The notes beneath the pieces were generated by a model. The model saw nothing but the letters and a program-made list of their open reading frames with translations. It had not been told where the DNA came from and made no database searches. From positions 34,944-98,943 of the forward strand of contig JAPPGA010000072.1 in NCBI GenBank assembly GCA_028821515.1: a stretch of DNA of 64,000 nucleotides, read 5' to 3'. Each line of letters begins with the position of its first letter. Position 1 is the first letter of the stretch. The position numbers and the translations under genes are program-made. Shown here piece after piece: positions 1 through 9,521 of the stretch. This DNA comes from Gammaproteobacteria bacterium. Its GTDB lineage: Bacteria; Pseudomonadota; Gammaproteobacteria; Pseudomonadales; Azotimanducaceae.

Positions 1-990
1 GTCAGCCACCCGCTTCTCACGGCCGCCGTCGCAGAGGCGAGCCAAGCTGAAATTGAAGCCATCTCCGGGCGGACCGGCACGAAGGTCAAGCCACGTCTTT
101 TCGTCGGCGGCACCGATCTTCCCGCCGCCGAGCGGGAGGAAATCGAAGTCGCATTCGCCTCGCCGGACCTCGTGCGCATGGGCGCCTTCGGGCCCTTCTT
201 CGACCTGATCGAGAGTCTGCCCGGACTCCAGTGGCTGCACCTCGGCTTCGCCGGGATCGACAATCCTCGATTCGGCGCAATGCTCGACCGCGGGGTGCGG
301 CTGTCCAACTCACCCGGTGCCGCCGCCGAGCCAATCGCCCACACCGCCATGGCGGGGCTCCTTTCGCTGGCGCGTCGCCTCCCCCACTACCATGCGCTGC
401 AACGTGAGCATCGTTGGCGTTCCCTGCCCGTCGACGAGCACCCAACGGATCTGAGCGGCCAGACGCTCGTGATCTACGGTCTTGGCACCATCGGCGGCGA
501 ACTCGCGCGGCTGGCCCGCGCTTTCGGCCTGCGCGTGATCGGCGTCCGCCGCAGTCCCGAAACCGACCGGGATCCGGCCGACGAAGTCGTCCATCCCGAC
601 GCACTGGATGCAGTACTTCCCCGGGCCGACTGGCTGGCCGTCACCGCCAACCTGACGCGCGAGACCCGCGGCGCCATCGATGCGCACCGGCTCGCCCTGC
701 TACCGGAGGGCGCACACGTCATCAACGTCGCGAGAGGTCGCATCATCGATGAGTCCGCACTCATCGATGCGCTGCGGTCCAAGCGGATCGCGGGCGCATA
801 CCTCGATGTCTTCGAGGTGGAGCCGCTTCCAAACGAATCGCCACTCTGGGACATGCCCAACGTCATCGTTACGCCACACGCATCGTGGACAGCCCAAGGC
901 AATTTCGAGCGCGCCCGCCTGATTTTTCTGGACAACCTCGAGACCTGGCTGCAACGCCGCGAGCTCAAGACGGAAGTGTGCGAACGCTGA
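1..990 (+). CDS. D-isomer-specific 2-hydroxyacid dehydrogenase (5' truncated by window edge)
   Basis: The reading frame is open from base 1, so the true start lies upstream. The encoded part carries the NAD-binding Rossmann motif GLGTIG (about codons 161-166) and the C-terminal signature of the family: VARGRIIDE with the substrate-binding Arg, FEVEPLP with the catalytic Glu, and TPHASW with the catalytic His. Proteins of this family reduce 2-keto acids to D-2-hydroxyacids, or the reverse, with NAD(P)H in the cytosol. The substrate cannot be read from sequence; 3-phosphoglycerate-type enzymes are usually longer, so a generic 2-ketoacid or glyoxylate/hydroxypyruvate reductase is more likely. 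The next gene starts 186 bp downstream, so they may be separate transcripts. Confidence 0.88.
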   Translation, partial: VSHPLLTAAVAEASQAEIEAISGRTGTKVKPRLFVGGTDLPAAEREEIEVAFASPDLVRMGAFGPFFDLIESLPGLQWLHLGFAGIDNPRFGAMLDRGVRLSNSPGAAAEPIAHTAMAGLLSLARRLPHYHALQREHRWRSLPVDEHPTDLSGQTLVIYGLGTIGGELARLARAFGLRVIGVRRSPETDRDPADEVVHPDALDAVLPRADWLAVTANLTRETRGAIDAHRLALLPEGAHVINVARGRIIDESALIDALRSKRIAGAYLDVFEVEPLPNESPLWDMPNVIVTPHASWTAQGNFERARLIFLDNLETWLQRRELKTEVCER

Positions 991-1029
991 ACCGTTCACC
1001 AATCTCCCCCGGCGAGCCTGGGCGCTGCG

Positions 1030-1058
1030 TTGACCCTCCGAAGAGCGGTCAGTTAACA
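1030..1058 (+). promoter_or_regulatory. putative sigma70-type promoter for the acetoacetate-decarboxylase-like gene
   Basis: TTGACC at 1030-1035 is followed after 18 bp by TAACAT (1054-1059 region), a weak -35/-10 pair in the 180-bp gap before the next gene. It is only a consensus match. Confidence 0.25.
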
Positions 1059-1176
1059 TCATCGAAGCCATGGGCCGATCGGGGGATGCGAAAAGCGCCA
1101 CGATGGCATTGGAGAGGTCCGACGGATCGGTCGCGTCGGACTGAAGCGGAACAGATGTAGAGAGGACTTATTGCGC

Positions 1177-2070
1177 ATGGGTACGATGGTTACCTTTCCG
1201 AGAGAAAAACACGCGTCCGGCAAGCAGATGCGTTTTCCCGACATGAAAGAGGAGCAGGATCGCGAGATTCTCGCGAGAATCCTGCTCGAGAACGTCGCCA
1301 ACTGGGTCGCCGACAGGGATCGGGACGTGATCGTTGGCATGGACATGGGCGGCGGCGGGGCAACCCGTCCGGCGCTGACCGACGAGGAGTGCGCGGAGCT
1401 GGCGAAGGCCGGGGCCGGGTCCTATGGCCACTGCACCATCATCGAGCCCGTCGACCTCGACCTTTACGAGTCGTACATGTACGCGCCGCTCAAGATGCCG
1501 GAGAAGCCGGAGATCATGCTCTCCTACTGGGACATGAACCGCGGCGTCGCACCCTTCATGGAAGGCCGGGTGATGGTCAAGGCGCTGTGTCCCGACGGGA
1601 TCGAATCCTGGCTGGTGATCAGCGTTCCGGTACCCAACTTCTACACCTGTCTCGAAGGCAACTGCTGGGGCTGGCCCAAGTACGTGTGCGACGAGATGAC
1701 GGTCGAGAAGGACCGGTCGGAAGTCATCTACGAGGGCAAGGTCAGGTTGTCCATGGACTTCAGTCCTGGCGGCCTGGACGACGCCACCGTTGCGAAGCTC
1801 AAGGCGCAGGGCACCGAGGGCGGCAACACCATTTCATTCGCCATCGACGGCGGAACCGGTTGCCTGATGCGGCAGGGGCGCGGCCCGGCCGACACCGATC
1901 CCAACAGGAACTACTTTGTCGAATGGGAAGCCGGCATGATCACGACCTACATGCGGCCGGAGGACAAGTTCTCCCGCATGCTGCCGGATCCATGCGTCAC
2001 GCCTGGCTTCTGGCAATGGTCCATCGGCAGGGGCGGCGGCCCCGCCGGCGGGATGTTCAAGGTCAAGTGA
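1177..2070 (+). CDS. acetoacetate decarboxylase family protein
   Basis: 297-residue soluble protein. The stretch NCWGWPKYVCDEM near the middle resembles the conserved G-x-P-K segment of acetoacetate decarboxylases, where a Lys forms the Schiff base with the keto acid; the flanking beta-rich region (VPVPNFYTCLEG, EGKVRLSMDF) fits that fold. Family members decarboxylate acetoacetate or act as other keto-acid decarboxylases, aldolases or dehydratases, so the exact reaction is open. ATG 1177 lies 10 bp after an AGAGGA ribosome-binding site (1161-1166); TTG 1171 in the same frame is possible but too close. The gene is monocistronic, with a strong terminator 50 bp beyond the stop. Confidence 0.7.
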   Translation: MGTMVTFPREKHASGKQMRFPDMKEEQDREILARILLENVANWVADRDRDVIVGMDMGGGGATRPALTDEECAELAKAGAGSYGHCTIIEPVDLDLYESYMYAPLKMPEKPEIMLSYWDMNRGVAPFMEGRVMVKALCPDGIESWLVISVPVPNFYTCLEGNCWGWPKYVCDEMTVEKDRSEVIYEGKVRLSMDFSPGGLDDATVAKLKAQGTEGGNTISFAIDGGTGCLMRQGRGPADTDPNRNYFVEWEAGMITTYMRPEDKFSRMLPDPCVTPGFWQWSIGRGGGPAGGMFKVK

Positions 2071-2120
2071 CCGACTGCTGGAACTAGCCGCCGCAGCGGC
2101 AGGCCCAGCGAACACGATCA

Positions 2121-2171
2121 CGGGCGACGGCGAGGTGGAAAGGCCACCTCGGCACTCGCCCGTTGTTTTTT
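2121..2171 (+). terminator. intrinsic terminator after the acetoacetate-decarboxylase-like gene
   Basis: Two-tier hairpin: outer arms CGGGCGA (2121-2127) and TCGCCCG (2156-2162), inner arms GAGGTGG (2132-2138) and CCACCTC (2144-2150) with a 5-nt loop, followed immediately by TTGTTTTTT. The T-tract lies on the plus strand only, so it terminates the rightward gene before the convergent cupin gene. Confidence 0.9.
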
Positions 2172-2216
2172 CCCTGGTCGCCGCGGGGGCCGCGGCATCG
2201 CCGCCCGGGTTCTGCC

Positions 2217-2670
2217 CTACTTTCTGCGCAGGCTGCTAACGTCGTGCAGGTTGTCCCAGTCCGCCCAGGCGCGGCGGCCACCGCTCTTTACCAGCGTCCG
2301 CTCGATTCGGGGATAGTGCACGACGTCCGACACGTTCCGTTCTCCCCCCATCAGGTAGACGAGGTCCTCGTCGAACGGGTTATGCATCGCGTGCGGCTTC
2401 GATGGAGCCCCGAAGCCCATGAAGTCGCCCGGTCCCACTTCGAAACGCTCTTGTCCGATTTCCGCGATACCGCGTCCCGACAACACGTAGAGAAACTCCT
2501 CGTCCGAGTCGTGGTAATGGAACTCCGTGCTGTCCCGGCCCGGCGACAGGCGGACCAGGTGAATGCCGATGCGTTGCATCCCGACGGCGTCCGATAGCGA
2601 CCGCGTCATCCGCACGGCGTTGTCGTTGAACTGGTGCCGATGGGGCCGGGGCACCATGGCGTCGATTTCC

Positions 2671-2687
<17 letters not shown>
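2217..2687 (-). CDS. cupin-domain protein
   Basis: 156-residue single-domain protein with the cupin metal-site motif HYHDSDEEFLYVLSG (His, His, Glu) and the second motif GPGDFMGFGAPSKPHAM with its His. Small cupins of this type bind a divalent metal and act as isomerases, dioxygenases or sugar/amino-acid binding proteins; nothing here shows the substrate. ATG 2687 was chosen because it begins the conserved part; the frame is open further upstream but only inside the preceding gene. It overlaps the end of the HisC-like gene by 17 bp and is the last gene of the minus-strand operon. Confidence 0.75.
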
Positions 2688-3767
<1,080 letters not shown>

Positions 3768-3771
<4 letters not shown>

Positions 3772-4835
3772 GGCTCCGCCTCGTCGGAACCCTCCTCCAC
3801 CACGCGCGCTGGCGTTTCGGCGGGACCGAGCAGGTGCGCCAGCCATTCGCTCGACGGGTTCGCTTCCAGCGCCAGTTTCGCGGTCATCGTCAGGGGCACC
3901 GACAGCAGCATGCCGACCGGACCCAGCATCCAGCCCCAGAACACCAGGGAAAGGAACACGACCAGCGTCGACAGGCTGAGTGCCCGACCCATGAACTTCG
4001 GCTCCACGTAGTTTCCGACGACCACGTTGATCGCCACGTAGCATGCGACGGCCACCGCCGCGTGGGCAGGGCCAAGCTCCACGAGCGCGAGCAGCACCGC
4101 GGGCACCGCGGCGATGATGCTGCCTATGGTCGGCACGTAGTTCAGCATGAAGGCGAGCAGGCCGCAGAGGATGGGAACGTCGACGCCGATCACGGCCATC
4201 GAGACGCCAACGGCAACGCCGGTCCCCATGCTGGTGGTGGTCTTGATGGCGATATAGCGATTGACGTTCTCGGCAAAGCGCTCGAAGTAAGGCATGTCGC
4301 GGTCCGGAGTCTTGAGCGTCTCGCGCAGCTTTCGGGGGAAACTCGACGCCTCGGCCAGGATGAAGATGACCGTCAGCAGGATCAGGAATCCATTCGAAAG
4401 CACGTTCTGGAAGCCGCGCAACGTGTTGCCCGCCATCGAGAAGGCGACAGCGGGATTGAACGCTTCGAGGATCCAGTCGACGGAGAACTCAACGCCCAAG
4501 GCGCTGAGTTCCGACAGCACCCGCTGCGCGAATTCGGTCGCCTTCGCCTCGTATCCCGGCAGCGCGGCAGCGAACACGGCCACCTGTTGCGCGACCACGG
4601 CGCCGAGACCGAACAGGACGACGAGTAGCCCGGCGATGACCGCCAGGATCGCGAGACCGATCGGCACGCGGTGCTGATGCAGCCAGAACATCGGCGTCGC
4701 GGCCACCGTGGCGATGAAGGCCGCCAGCAGGAACGGCACCATGATGGCCTCCGCCGCCTTGATGCCGGCGGCAATCACGACGAATGCCGCCGCAACCAAC
4801 CACGGGTTCCGGGACGGGGACCCCTCAGTTGGCAT
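3768..4835 (-). CDS. AI-2E family (PerM-like) membrane permease
   Basis: 355-residue polytopic inner-membrane protein with about seven to eight hydrophobic segments: a pair near the N-terminus, one at residues 65-90, then a long soluble stretch, then a cluster from about residue 145 on. The C-terminal pattern LNYVPTIGSIIAAVPA and NYVEPKFMGRALSLSTLVVFLSL (seen in parts) is typical of the family, whose members export small molecules or ions; the cargo is unknown. It begins 12 bp after the amidase stop and its own stop overlaps the hisC-like start, so it is in the middle of the operon. A second paralogue lies at 24.2 kb. Confidence 0.85.
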
Positions 4836-4847
4836 CTTGAACCTGCT

Positions 4848-5711
4848 TCACGCCCGCACCGTGGCCGGCCGAGGCCGTTTTATCACGCCGTCCGCGATGG
4901 GCCTCCGATTGGCGATGCTCGGCAGGTCGCGCCGCACCTGCGCGACACGTTCCGGATCGATGTCGGCGATGGCAAAACTGTCGCCGTGCCCAGGGCATTC
5001 CGCGATGACGTCACCCCAGGGATCGACGATCAGCGCGTGGCCAAAAGAGGAACGATTGGCATGACCATGCTCTCCATGCTGGGCGGCGGCGATAACGTAT
5101 GCCTGGCACTCGATCGCCCGCGCCCGCAGCAGTACATGCCAGTGGTCCGGTCCCGTCGTACTGGTGAAAGCGGCCGGCGCTGCCAACGCCACTGCGCCAA
5201 GATCGACCAGCCGCTGATACAGGTGCGGGAAGCGCAGGTCGTAGCAGATGGACAGCCCCAGGGTTCCAAACGGCAGTTCTGTGCCGACCGGCGTATCGCC
5301 CGCCTCGGTGTACCTGGATTCCAGCAGACGGGTGCCGTCGGCCAGGTCGACGTCAAACAGGTGGACCTTGCGGTACATCGCCTGTAGCCGGCCGGCCGGG
5401 TCGAGATGCATGCAGGTGTTGTAGGCGCGCCCCTCTGGCCCCGTCTCGTGGAAGCCGAATACGAAGTGCACCCCGTTGTCCGCCGCCATCGCCCGGCAAC
5501 GCTCGAATATCGGGCCGCCTTCCGGCAGCGGTTCCAGTATCTGCGACCGGATTCGGCCGGGACCGATGAACGTGAACGTCTCAGGCGCGAATACCGCCTC
5601 CGCCCCCGCCGCAACCGCATCGGCCACGAGCGCTTCGGTGCGACGGAGATTGTTCTCCACGTCGGCGGTGGCGCACATCTGGACCACGGCAACCTGCGTT
5701 TTGGCGTTCAT
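4848..5711 (-). CDS. carbon-nitrogen hydrolase (nitrilase superfamily, Nit1/Nit2-like amidase)
   Basis: 287-residue hydrolase with the full Glu-Lys-Cys catalytic triad: E44 in FAPETF, K115 in YRKVHLFD and C156 in SICYDLRFP. The spacing matches Nit-type amidases, which hydrolyse small amides such as deaminated glutathione or 2-oxoglutaramate. ATG 5711 is preceded by an AAAGG site; the open frame upstream has no family similarity. It sits 93 bp after the helicase gene and 12 bp before the permease in the minus-strand operon. A deaminated-glutathione repair role is an inference from the family only. Confidence 0.88.
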   Translation of the reverse strand: MNAKTQVAVVQMCATADVENNLRRTEALVADAVAAGAEAVFAPETFTFIGPGRIRSQILEPLPEGGPIFERCRAMAADNGVHFVFGFHETGPEGRAYNTCMHLDPAGRLQAMYRKVHLFDVDLADGTRLLESRYTEAGDTPVGTELPFGTLGLSICYDLRFPHLYQRLVDLGAVALAAPAAFTSTTGPDHWHVLLRARAIECQAYVIAAAQHGEHGHANRSSFGHALIVDPWGDVIAECPGHGDSFAIADIDPERVAQVRRDLPSIANRRPIADGVIKRPRPATVRA

Positions 5712-5804
5712 CGGGCCTTTGGAATTTCGAGCAGAAGGCCGCAGGGAGTGTGTCGGATTGCACCGGAGACGGCAACTGAACCCGTCGCCCACGGGAGCGC
5801 CAGA

Positions 5805-6953
5805 TCAGAGGTCCGGCAACGTGCACTCCACGGCGTGACCGAGAAACTCCTCGATGGCCGGCAGGTTGAAGGCATCGCCCTGGGAGACGAAGCTGATCGA
5901 TGTGCCCGTGGCGCCGGCGCGGCCCGTCCGGCCGATCCGGTGAACGTAGTGTTCCGCGTCTTCCGGCAGGTCGAAATTGATGACGTGGGTGATGCCTTCG
6001 ACGTGGATGCCACGTCCCGCGACGTCCGTCGCGACCACGAGGCCGACGTCGCCGCGCTTGAAACGGTTCAGCGTGGCGAGGCGCCTGCGCTGGGGAATGT
6101 CTCCCGCCAGGCCCTCGCATTCGATGCCGCGCCGCTTCAGGTAGCGCACCAGGTTGTGCACGGCGTCGCGCCGATTCACGAAGATCAGCGTCCGGCCCGG
6201 CTCGTGGCTACCCACGAACCGGACGATGGTGTCGCGCTTTTCCGCGTCGGAGAGCATCCAGAAGTGCTGGTCCACGGCCTCGGCGGCAATCGATTCCGGT
6301 TCGATGGCGACATGCACCGGGTCCAGCGTCCACTGTTGCGCGAGACGCATCACGTCGTCGTTGAACGTCGCGCTGAAAAACAGCGTTTGCCGATGCCGTT
6401 TGTGCGGCGTCTGGTAAACGATGCGGCGAACGTCCGGAATGAAGCCGATATCCATCATGCGGTCGGCTTCGTCGATCACGAGCGTTTCGACGCGCTTGAG
6501 ATCGATCACGCCGCGGCTGCAGAAGTCGAGCAGGCGTCCGGGCGTCGCGACCAGGATGTCCACGTCTCCTCCCCGCAGGCGATCGATCTGGCGATTGAAG
6601 TCAAGGCCGCCGAACACCGCAACGATCGTCGTGTCGAGATGTGCCGACAGGTCGATGGCGTCCGCCTCGATCTGCAACGCCAGCTCGCGCGTCGGGGCAA
6701 GGATCAACGCCCGGGGCGTCCCCGGAGGGTTCGGCCGTTCGAGCGGATCTTCCACGTGCCGCGTCAGTATCGTGATGAGAAATGCGGCGGTCTTGCCGGT
6801 GCCCGTCTGTGCCTGTCCCGTGATGTCATAGTCAGAAAGGCTGTAGGGGAGCACCTCGCTCTGCACCGGCGTGCAGCGTTCGAAACCGAGATCCTCGATC
6901 GCCTGCTGCAGGGGCGCCGGCAGTCCGTAGCCGGCGAAGGTGTCGTCGCTCAT
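5805..6953 (-). CDS. DEAD-box RNA helicase
   Basis: 382-residue ATP-dependent RNA helicase with the motifs in order: TPVQ (Q motif, residues 28-31), AQTGTGKT (motif I, 48-55), PTREL (Ia), DEAD (161-164), SAT (194-196) and HRIGRTGR (VI) near residue 335. It lacks the basic C-terminal tail of RhlE or DbpA-like proteins and is closest in length and layout to RhlB-type helicases, which unwind RNA for the degradosome. The ATG start at 6953 overlaps the stop of the upstream aminotransferase gene (ATGA), so the two are translationally coupled, an unusual pairing. Confidence 0.93.
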   Translation of the reverse strand: MSDDTFAGYGLPAPLQQAIEDLGFERCTPVQSEVLPYSLSDYDITGQAQTGTGKTAAFLITILTRHVEDPLERPNPPGTPRALILAPTRELALQIEADAIDLSAHLDTTIVAVFGGLDFNRQIDRLRGGDVDILVATPGRLLDFCSRGVIDLKRVETLVIDEADRMMDIGFIPDVRRIVYQTPHKRHRQTLFFSATFNDDVMRLAQQWTLDPVHVAIEPESIAAEAVDQHFWMLSDAEKRDTIVRFVGSHEPGRTLIFVNRRDAVHNLVRYLKRRGIECEGLAGDIPQRRRLATLNRFKRGDVGLVVATDVAGRGIHVEGITHVINFDLPEDAEHYVHRIGRTGRAGATGTSISFVSQGDAFNLPAIEEFLGHAVECTLPDL

Positions 6954-8224
6954 GCGTCCCTGCCGGCGCGAATCCGCCGGGCGCTCGCGAGACGAATGCA
7001 AAGACACAGCACTTCCGTTGCCGCCTCCACTTCCTCGAGCGCGGCGAACGTGGGCGCCAGCCGGATGGTCCTGTCGTCGGGATCCCGGCCATACGGATGG
7101 GTCGCACCAGCGGGGGTCAATCTCACGCCAGCGCGTCCGGCGAGGTCAATGACTTCTGCCGCCAGTCCCGGGATTGTGTCGACCACGATGAAATAGCCGC
7201 CCCGGGGCCGCGACCACTCGGCGATGCCGAGACCGTCGAGAGACTCATTGAGGATTCGATCCACTGCTTCGAACTTGGGCCGCACCAGGTCGGCGTGTGC
7301 CCGCATGTGTTGCTCGACGCGCCCGTGAAGCAGCTTTACATGCCGAAGCTGGTTCACCTTGTCGTGCCCGATCAGCATCACGAACATCCGCGACTCCAGC
7401 CTGTCGAGCATTACCGGGCTGCCGGCGACAAAACTGATGCCGCCGCCTGCGAACGTAATCTTCGATGTCGAACCGAACACCGCCACGTTGTCGGCGGTGC
7501 CGCACCTCTCGGCGTGGGCGAGAATATCGTCCAGTTCGGCCGGCGGAAATTCGAAGTCGTGTACGGCGTAGGCGTTGTCCCACATGACGATGAATCCCGC
7601 CGAAGCGCGGTTGGCAAGCGCTGCGATCCTCTGAACGGTTTCGGGCGAGTAGATGCAGCCCGAAGGGTTCGAGTACTTCGGCACGCACCACATGCACTTG
7701 ATCGAAGGATCCGCCTCGACCAAGGCTTCCACCTGATCCATGTCCGGCCCGTCCGCATTCATCGGCACATTGATCATCTCGATGCCGAACGACTCGGTGA
7801 TCGTGAAGTGCCGGTCGTAGCCCGGCACCGGGCAGATCGCCTTGACCGGAGTCTCGCTGGACCAGGCCGGCCCGCTCAGTCCGTAGTGGTATGCGGCGTC
7901 GATCACCTGGTACATCAAGGTCAGGCTGCTAGGACCGTCGGCAATGATTCGGTCCGGGTCCAGCCCAAGGATCTCCGCGCCCAGTTCCCGAGCCTCCGGG
8001 AGTCCCCGCAAGTCGCCATAGTTGCGCGCATCGATGCCGGTGGCCGACATGTAGTTGCCTTCGAGGATGCCGTCGAGGGCATTGGCAAGGTCCAGTTGTT
8101 CCGGCGCAGGCTTGCCGCGCGTCAGATCGAGCGAGAGGTTGGAGCCGCTCACCGCCGAATGGCGTTGGGCCAGCGTGGCCAACTCGCGTTCAAGATCGGC
8201 GATGTCGAGTTGCGCGTATTGCAT
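6950..8224 (-). CDS. class Ic aspartate aminotransferase-type PLP enzyme
   Basis: 424-residue aminotransferase resembling the class Ic aspartate aminotransferases known from Corynebacterium (the family also called MocR-type AspAT domain). Features are LDLTRGKPAPEQLDL near the N-terminus, VPKYSNPSGCIYS (the NPxG segment), WDNAYAVHDF and GSTSKITFAGGGISF with the PLP Lys. It would interconvert aspartate and oxaloacetate with glutamate and 2-oxoglutarate in the cytosol. It is the first gene of the minus-strand operon and lies 117 bp after the argC stop. Confidence 0.85.
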   Translation of the reverse strand: MQYAQLDIADLERELATLAQRHSAVSGSNLSLDLTRGKPAPEQLDLANALDGILEGNYMSATGIDARNYGDLRGLPEARELGAEILGLDPDRIIADGPSSLTLMYQVIDAAYHYGLSGPAWSSETPVKAICPVPGYDRHFTITESFGIEMINVPMNADGPDMDQVEALVEADPSIKCMWCVPKYSNPSGCIYSPETVQRIAALANRASAGFIVMWDNAYAVHDFEFPPAELDDILAHAERCGTADNVAVFGSTSKITFAGGGISFVAGSPVMLDRLESRMFVMLIGHDKVNQLRHVKLLHGRVEQHMRAHADLVRPKFEAVDRILNESLDGLGIAEWSRPRGGYFIVVDTIPGLAAEVIDLAGRAGVRLTPAGATHPYGRDPDDRTIRLAPTFAALEEVEAATEVLCLCIRLASARRIRAGRDA

Positions 8225-8341
8225 TTCCTACCGATGTGGGTCGTAACCGGCCAGCGTGAGATCCGCGGCCGACGCGGTGTGCCCGCAATGCGGCGCGCAT
8301 TGTACCCAACGCACGGCGCGCCGCAGCTTTCTCTATATCGG

Positions 8342-9280
8342 CTAGGCAGTCAGACCCGTGGTTTCCTCGACGCCGAGCATCAGGTTCATGTTCTGGACTG
8401 CGGCGCCCGCGGCGCCTTTGCCCAAGTTGTCGTAGCGGGCGGACAGGAGCACGTGTTCCGGGCCCGTAAAGACCATGAGCTCGATCCGGTTCGTATCGTT
8501 GCACGCCGTGGCGCCCAGAAAACCCGTGTCCTGCGCGCATTCCGCCCCCAACGGCAGGACGCGCACGAAGGGCTCGCCGGCGTAGCGCCCGGTGAGCGCT
8601 TCGCATACGTCGGAAGCGCTGGCGCCATTCTCCAGTTCATCCAGGAACAGCGGCACCTGGGTCAACATGCCCTTGAAGAAGTGTCCGACCATTGGCTGGA
8701 ACAGCGGCGCCCGGCGCGTCCCGGTGTAGCGGCGCATCTCCGGCACGTGCTTGTGCGACAGGTTCAGTCCGTACGGCCGCACGCGCAAGTCCGCTTCGTC
8801 CCGCGCGGAATAATCGGCGATCATCGCCTTGCCGCCCCCCGAGTATCCGGAGACGGCGTTCACGCGAAGCGGGAGTTCCGGCGAGACGATGCCGGCGTCG
8901 ATGAGAGGACGCACGAGCAGGATGAATCCCGTCGGATAGCAGCCGGGATTGCTGACTCTCTGCGCCTTCCTGATCGCATCCCGGGTCGTTTCGCCCTCGA
9001 GTTCTGGAAGTCCGTAAACCCAGTCCTCCGCCGTGCGGTGGGCCGTGCTCGCATCGAGGATCCGCGCAGACGGCGCGAGCGCCGCCGCTTCCCGTGCCGC
9101 CTCGTCAGGCAGGCACAGGACAGTCAGGTCCGCCGCCTCGAAATACGCGCGGCGGCTCGCCGGTTCCTTGCGCTCGGCCTCGGGTATCTCGAGCAGTTCG
9201 ATATCGCCGCGCGACTTGATGCGACCAGCGATTTCGAGCCCGGTCGTCCCCGCCTGGCCGTCAATGAATACCTTGTGCAT
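8342..9280 (-). CDS. argC: N-acetyl-gamma-glutamyl-phosphate reductase, short (type 2) form
   Basis: 312-residue NADPH-dependent reductase of the third step of arginine biosynthesis. The N-terminal GQAGTTGLEI is the nucleotide-binding loop; the catalytic Cys is C114 in SNPGCYPTGF, and the SGYSGGGK and LSHKHVPEM segments are typical. The length matches the short type 2 ArgC rather than the roughly 345-residue type 1. No other arg gene is in the window. The start ATG 9280 encodes MHKVFIDGQAG, the expected N-terminus. Confidence 0.95.
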   Translation of the reverse strand: MHKVFIDGQAGTTGLEIAGRIKSRGDIELLEIPEAERKEPASRRAYFEAADLTVLCLPDEAAREAAALAPSARILDASTAHRTAEDWVYGLPELEGETTRDAIRKAQRVSNPGCYPTGFILLVRPLIDAGIVSPELPLRVNAVSGYSGGGKAMIADYSARDEADLRVRPYGLNLSHKHVPEMRRYTGTRRAPLFQPMVGHFFKGMLTQVPLFLDELENGASASDVCEALTGRYAGEPFVRVLPLGAECAQDTGFLGATACNDTNRIELMVFTGPEHVLLSARYDNLGKGAAGAAVQNMNLMLGVEETTGLTA

Positions 9281-9493
9281 ATGCGCGACCGCGAAAGTCG
9301 CTTTCCTGTCGAAGGAAGGAAGATGATCGATTGTAAAGCAATCGGTTGCAGCGCCGGGCGCATCGGCGAGCAGCGATTCTCGTTGGACAAGGGCAAGGGA
9401 CTTACAAAAAGTTCAGCACTGAGATTTTAGTAACGCCCTTCGCAATGAAGAGAACTTCAATAAGGAACACCGTTGCCAAATGGTCATGGCCTG

Positions 9494-9521
9494 TTCTTCG
9501 CCCAGAGCCCTCAGCGAAGAA
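9494..9521 (-). other. hairpin spanning the ilvA stop codon
   Basis: Perfect 8-bp inverted repeat TTCTTCGC (9494-9501) / GCGAAGAA (9514-9521) with a 12-nt loop. It covers the ilvA stop codon at 9511-9513. No T-tract follows in the direction of ilvA, so it may protect the 3' end of the mRNA rather than terminate it. Confidence 0.35.

Noticed and set aside
5406..9430. Very long open frames on the plus strand opposite the minus-strand operon and argC
   Set aside because: These are antisense frames that stay open because of high GC; they lack motifs, while the minus strand carries clear enzyme signatures.
9346..9430. Small gene between argC and ilvA
   Set aside because: The frame lacks a ribosome-binding site and motifs; the 230-bp gap holds only the hairpin that overlaps the ilvA stop.
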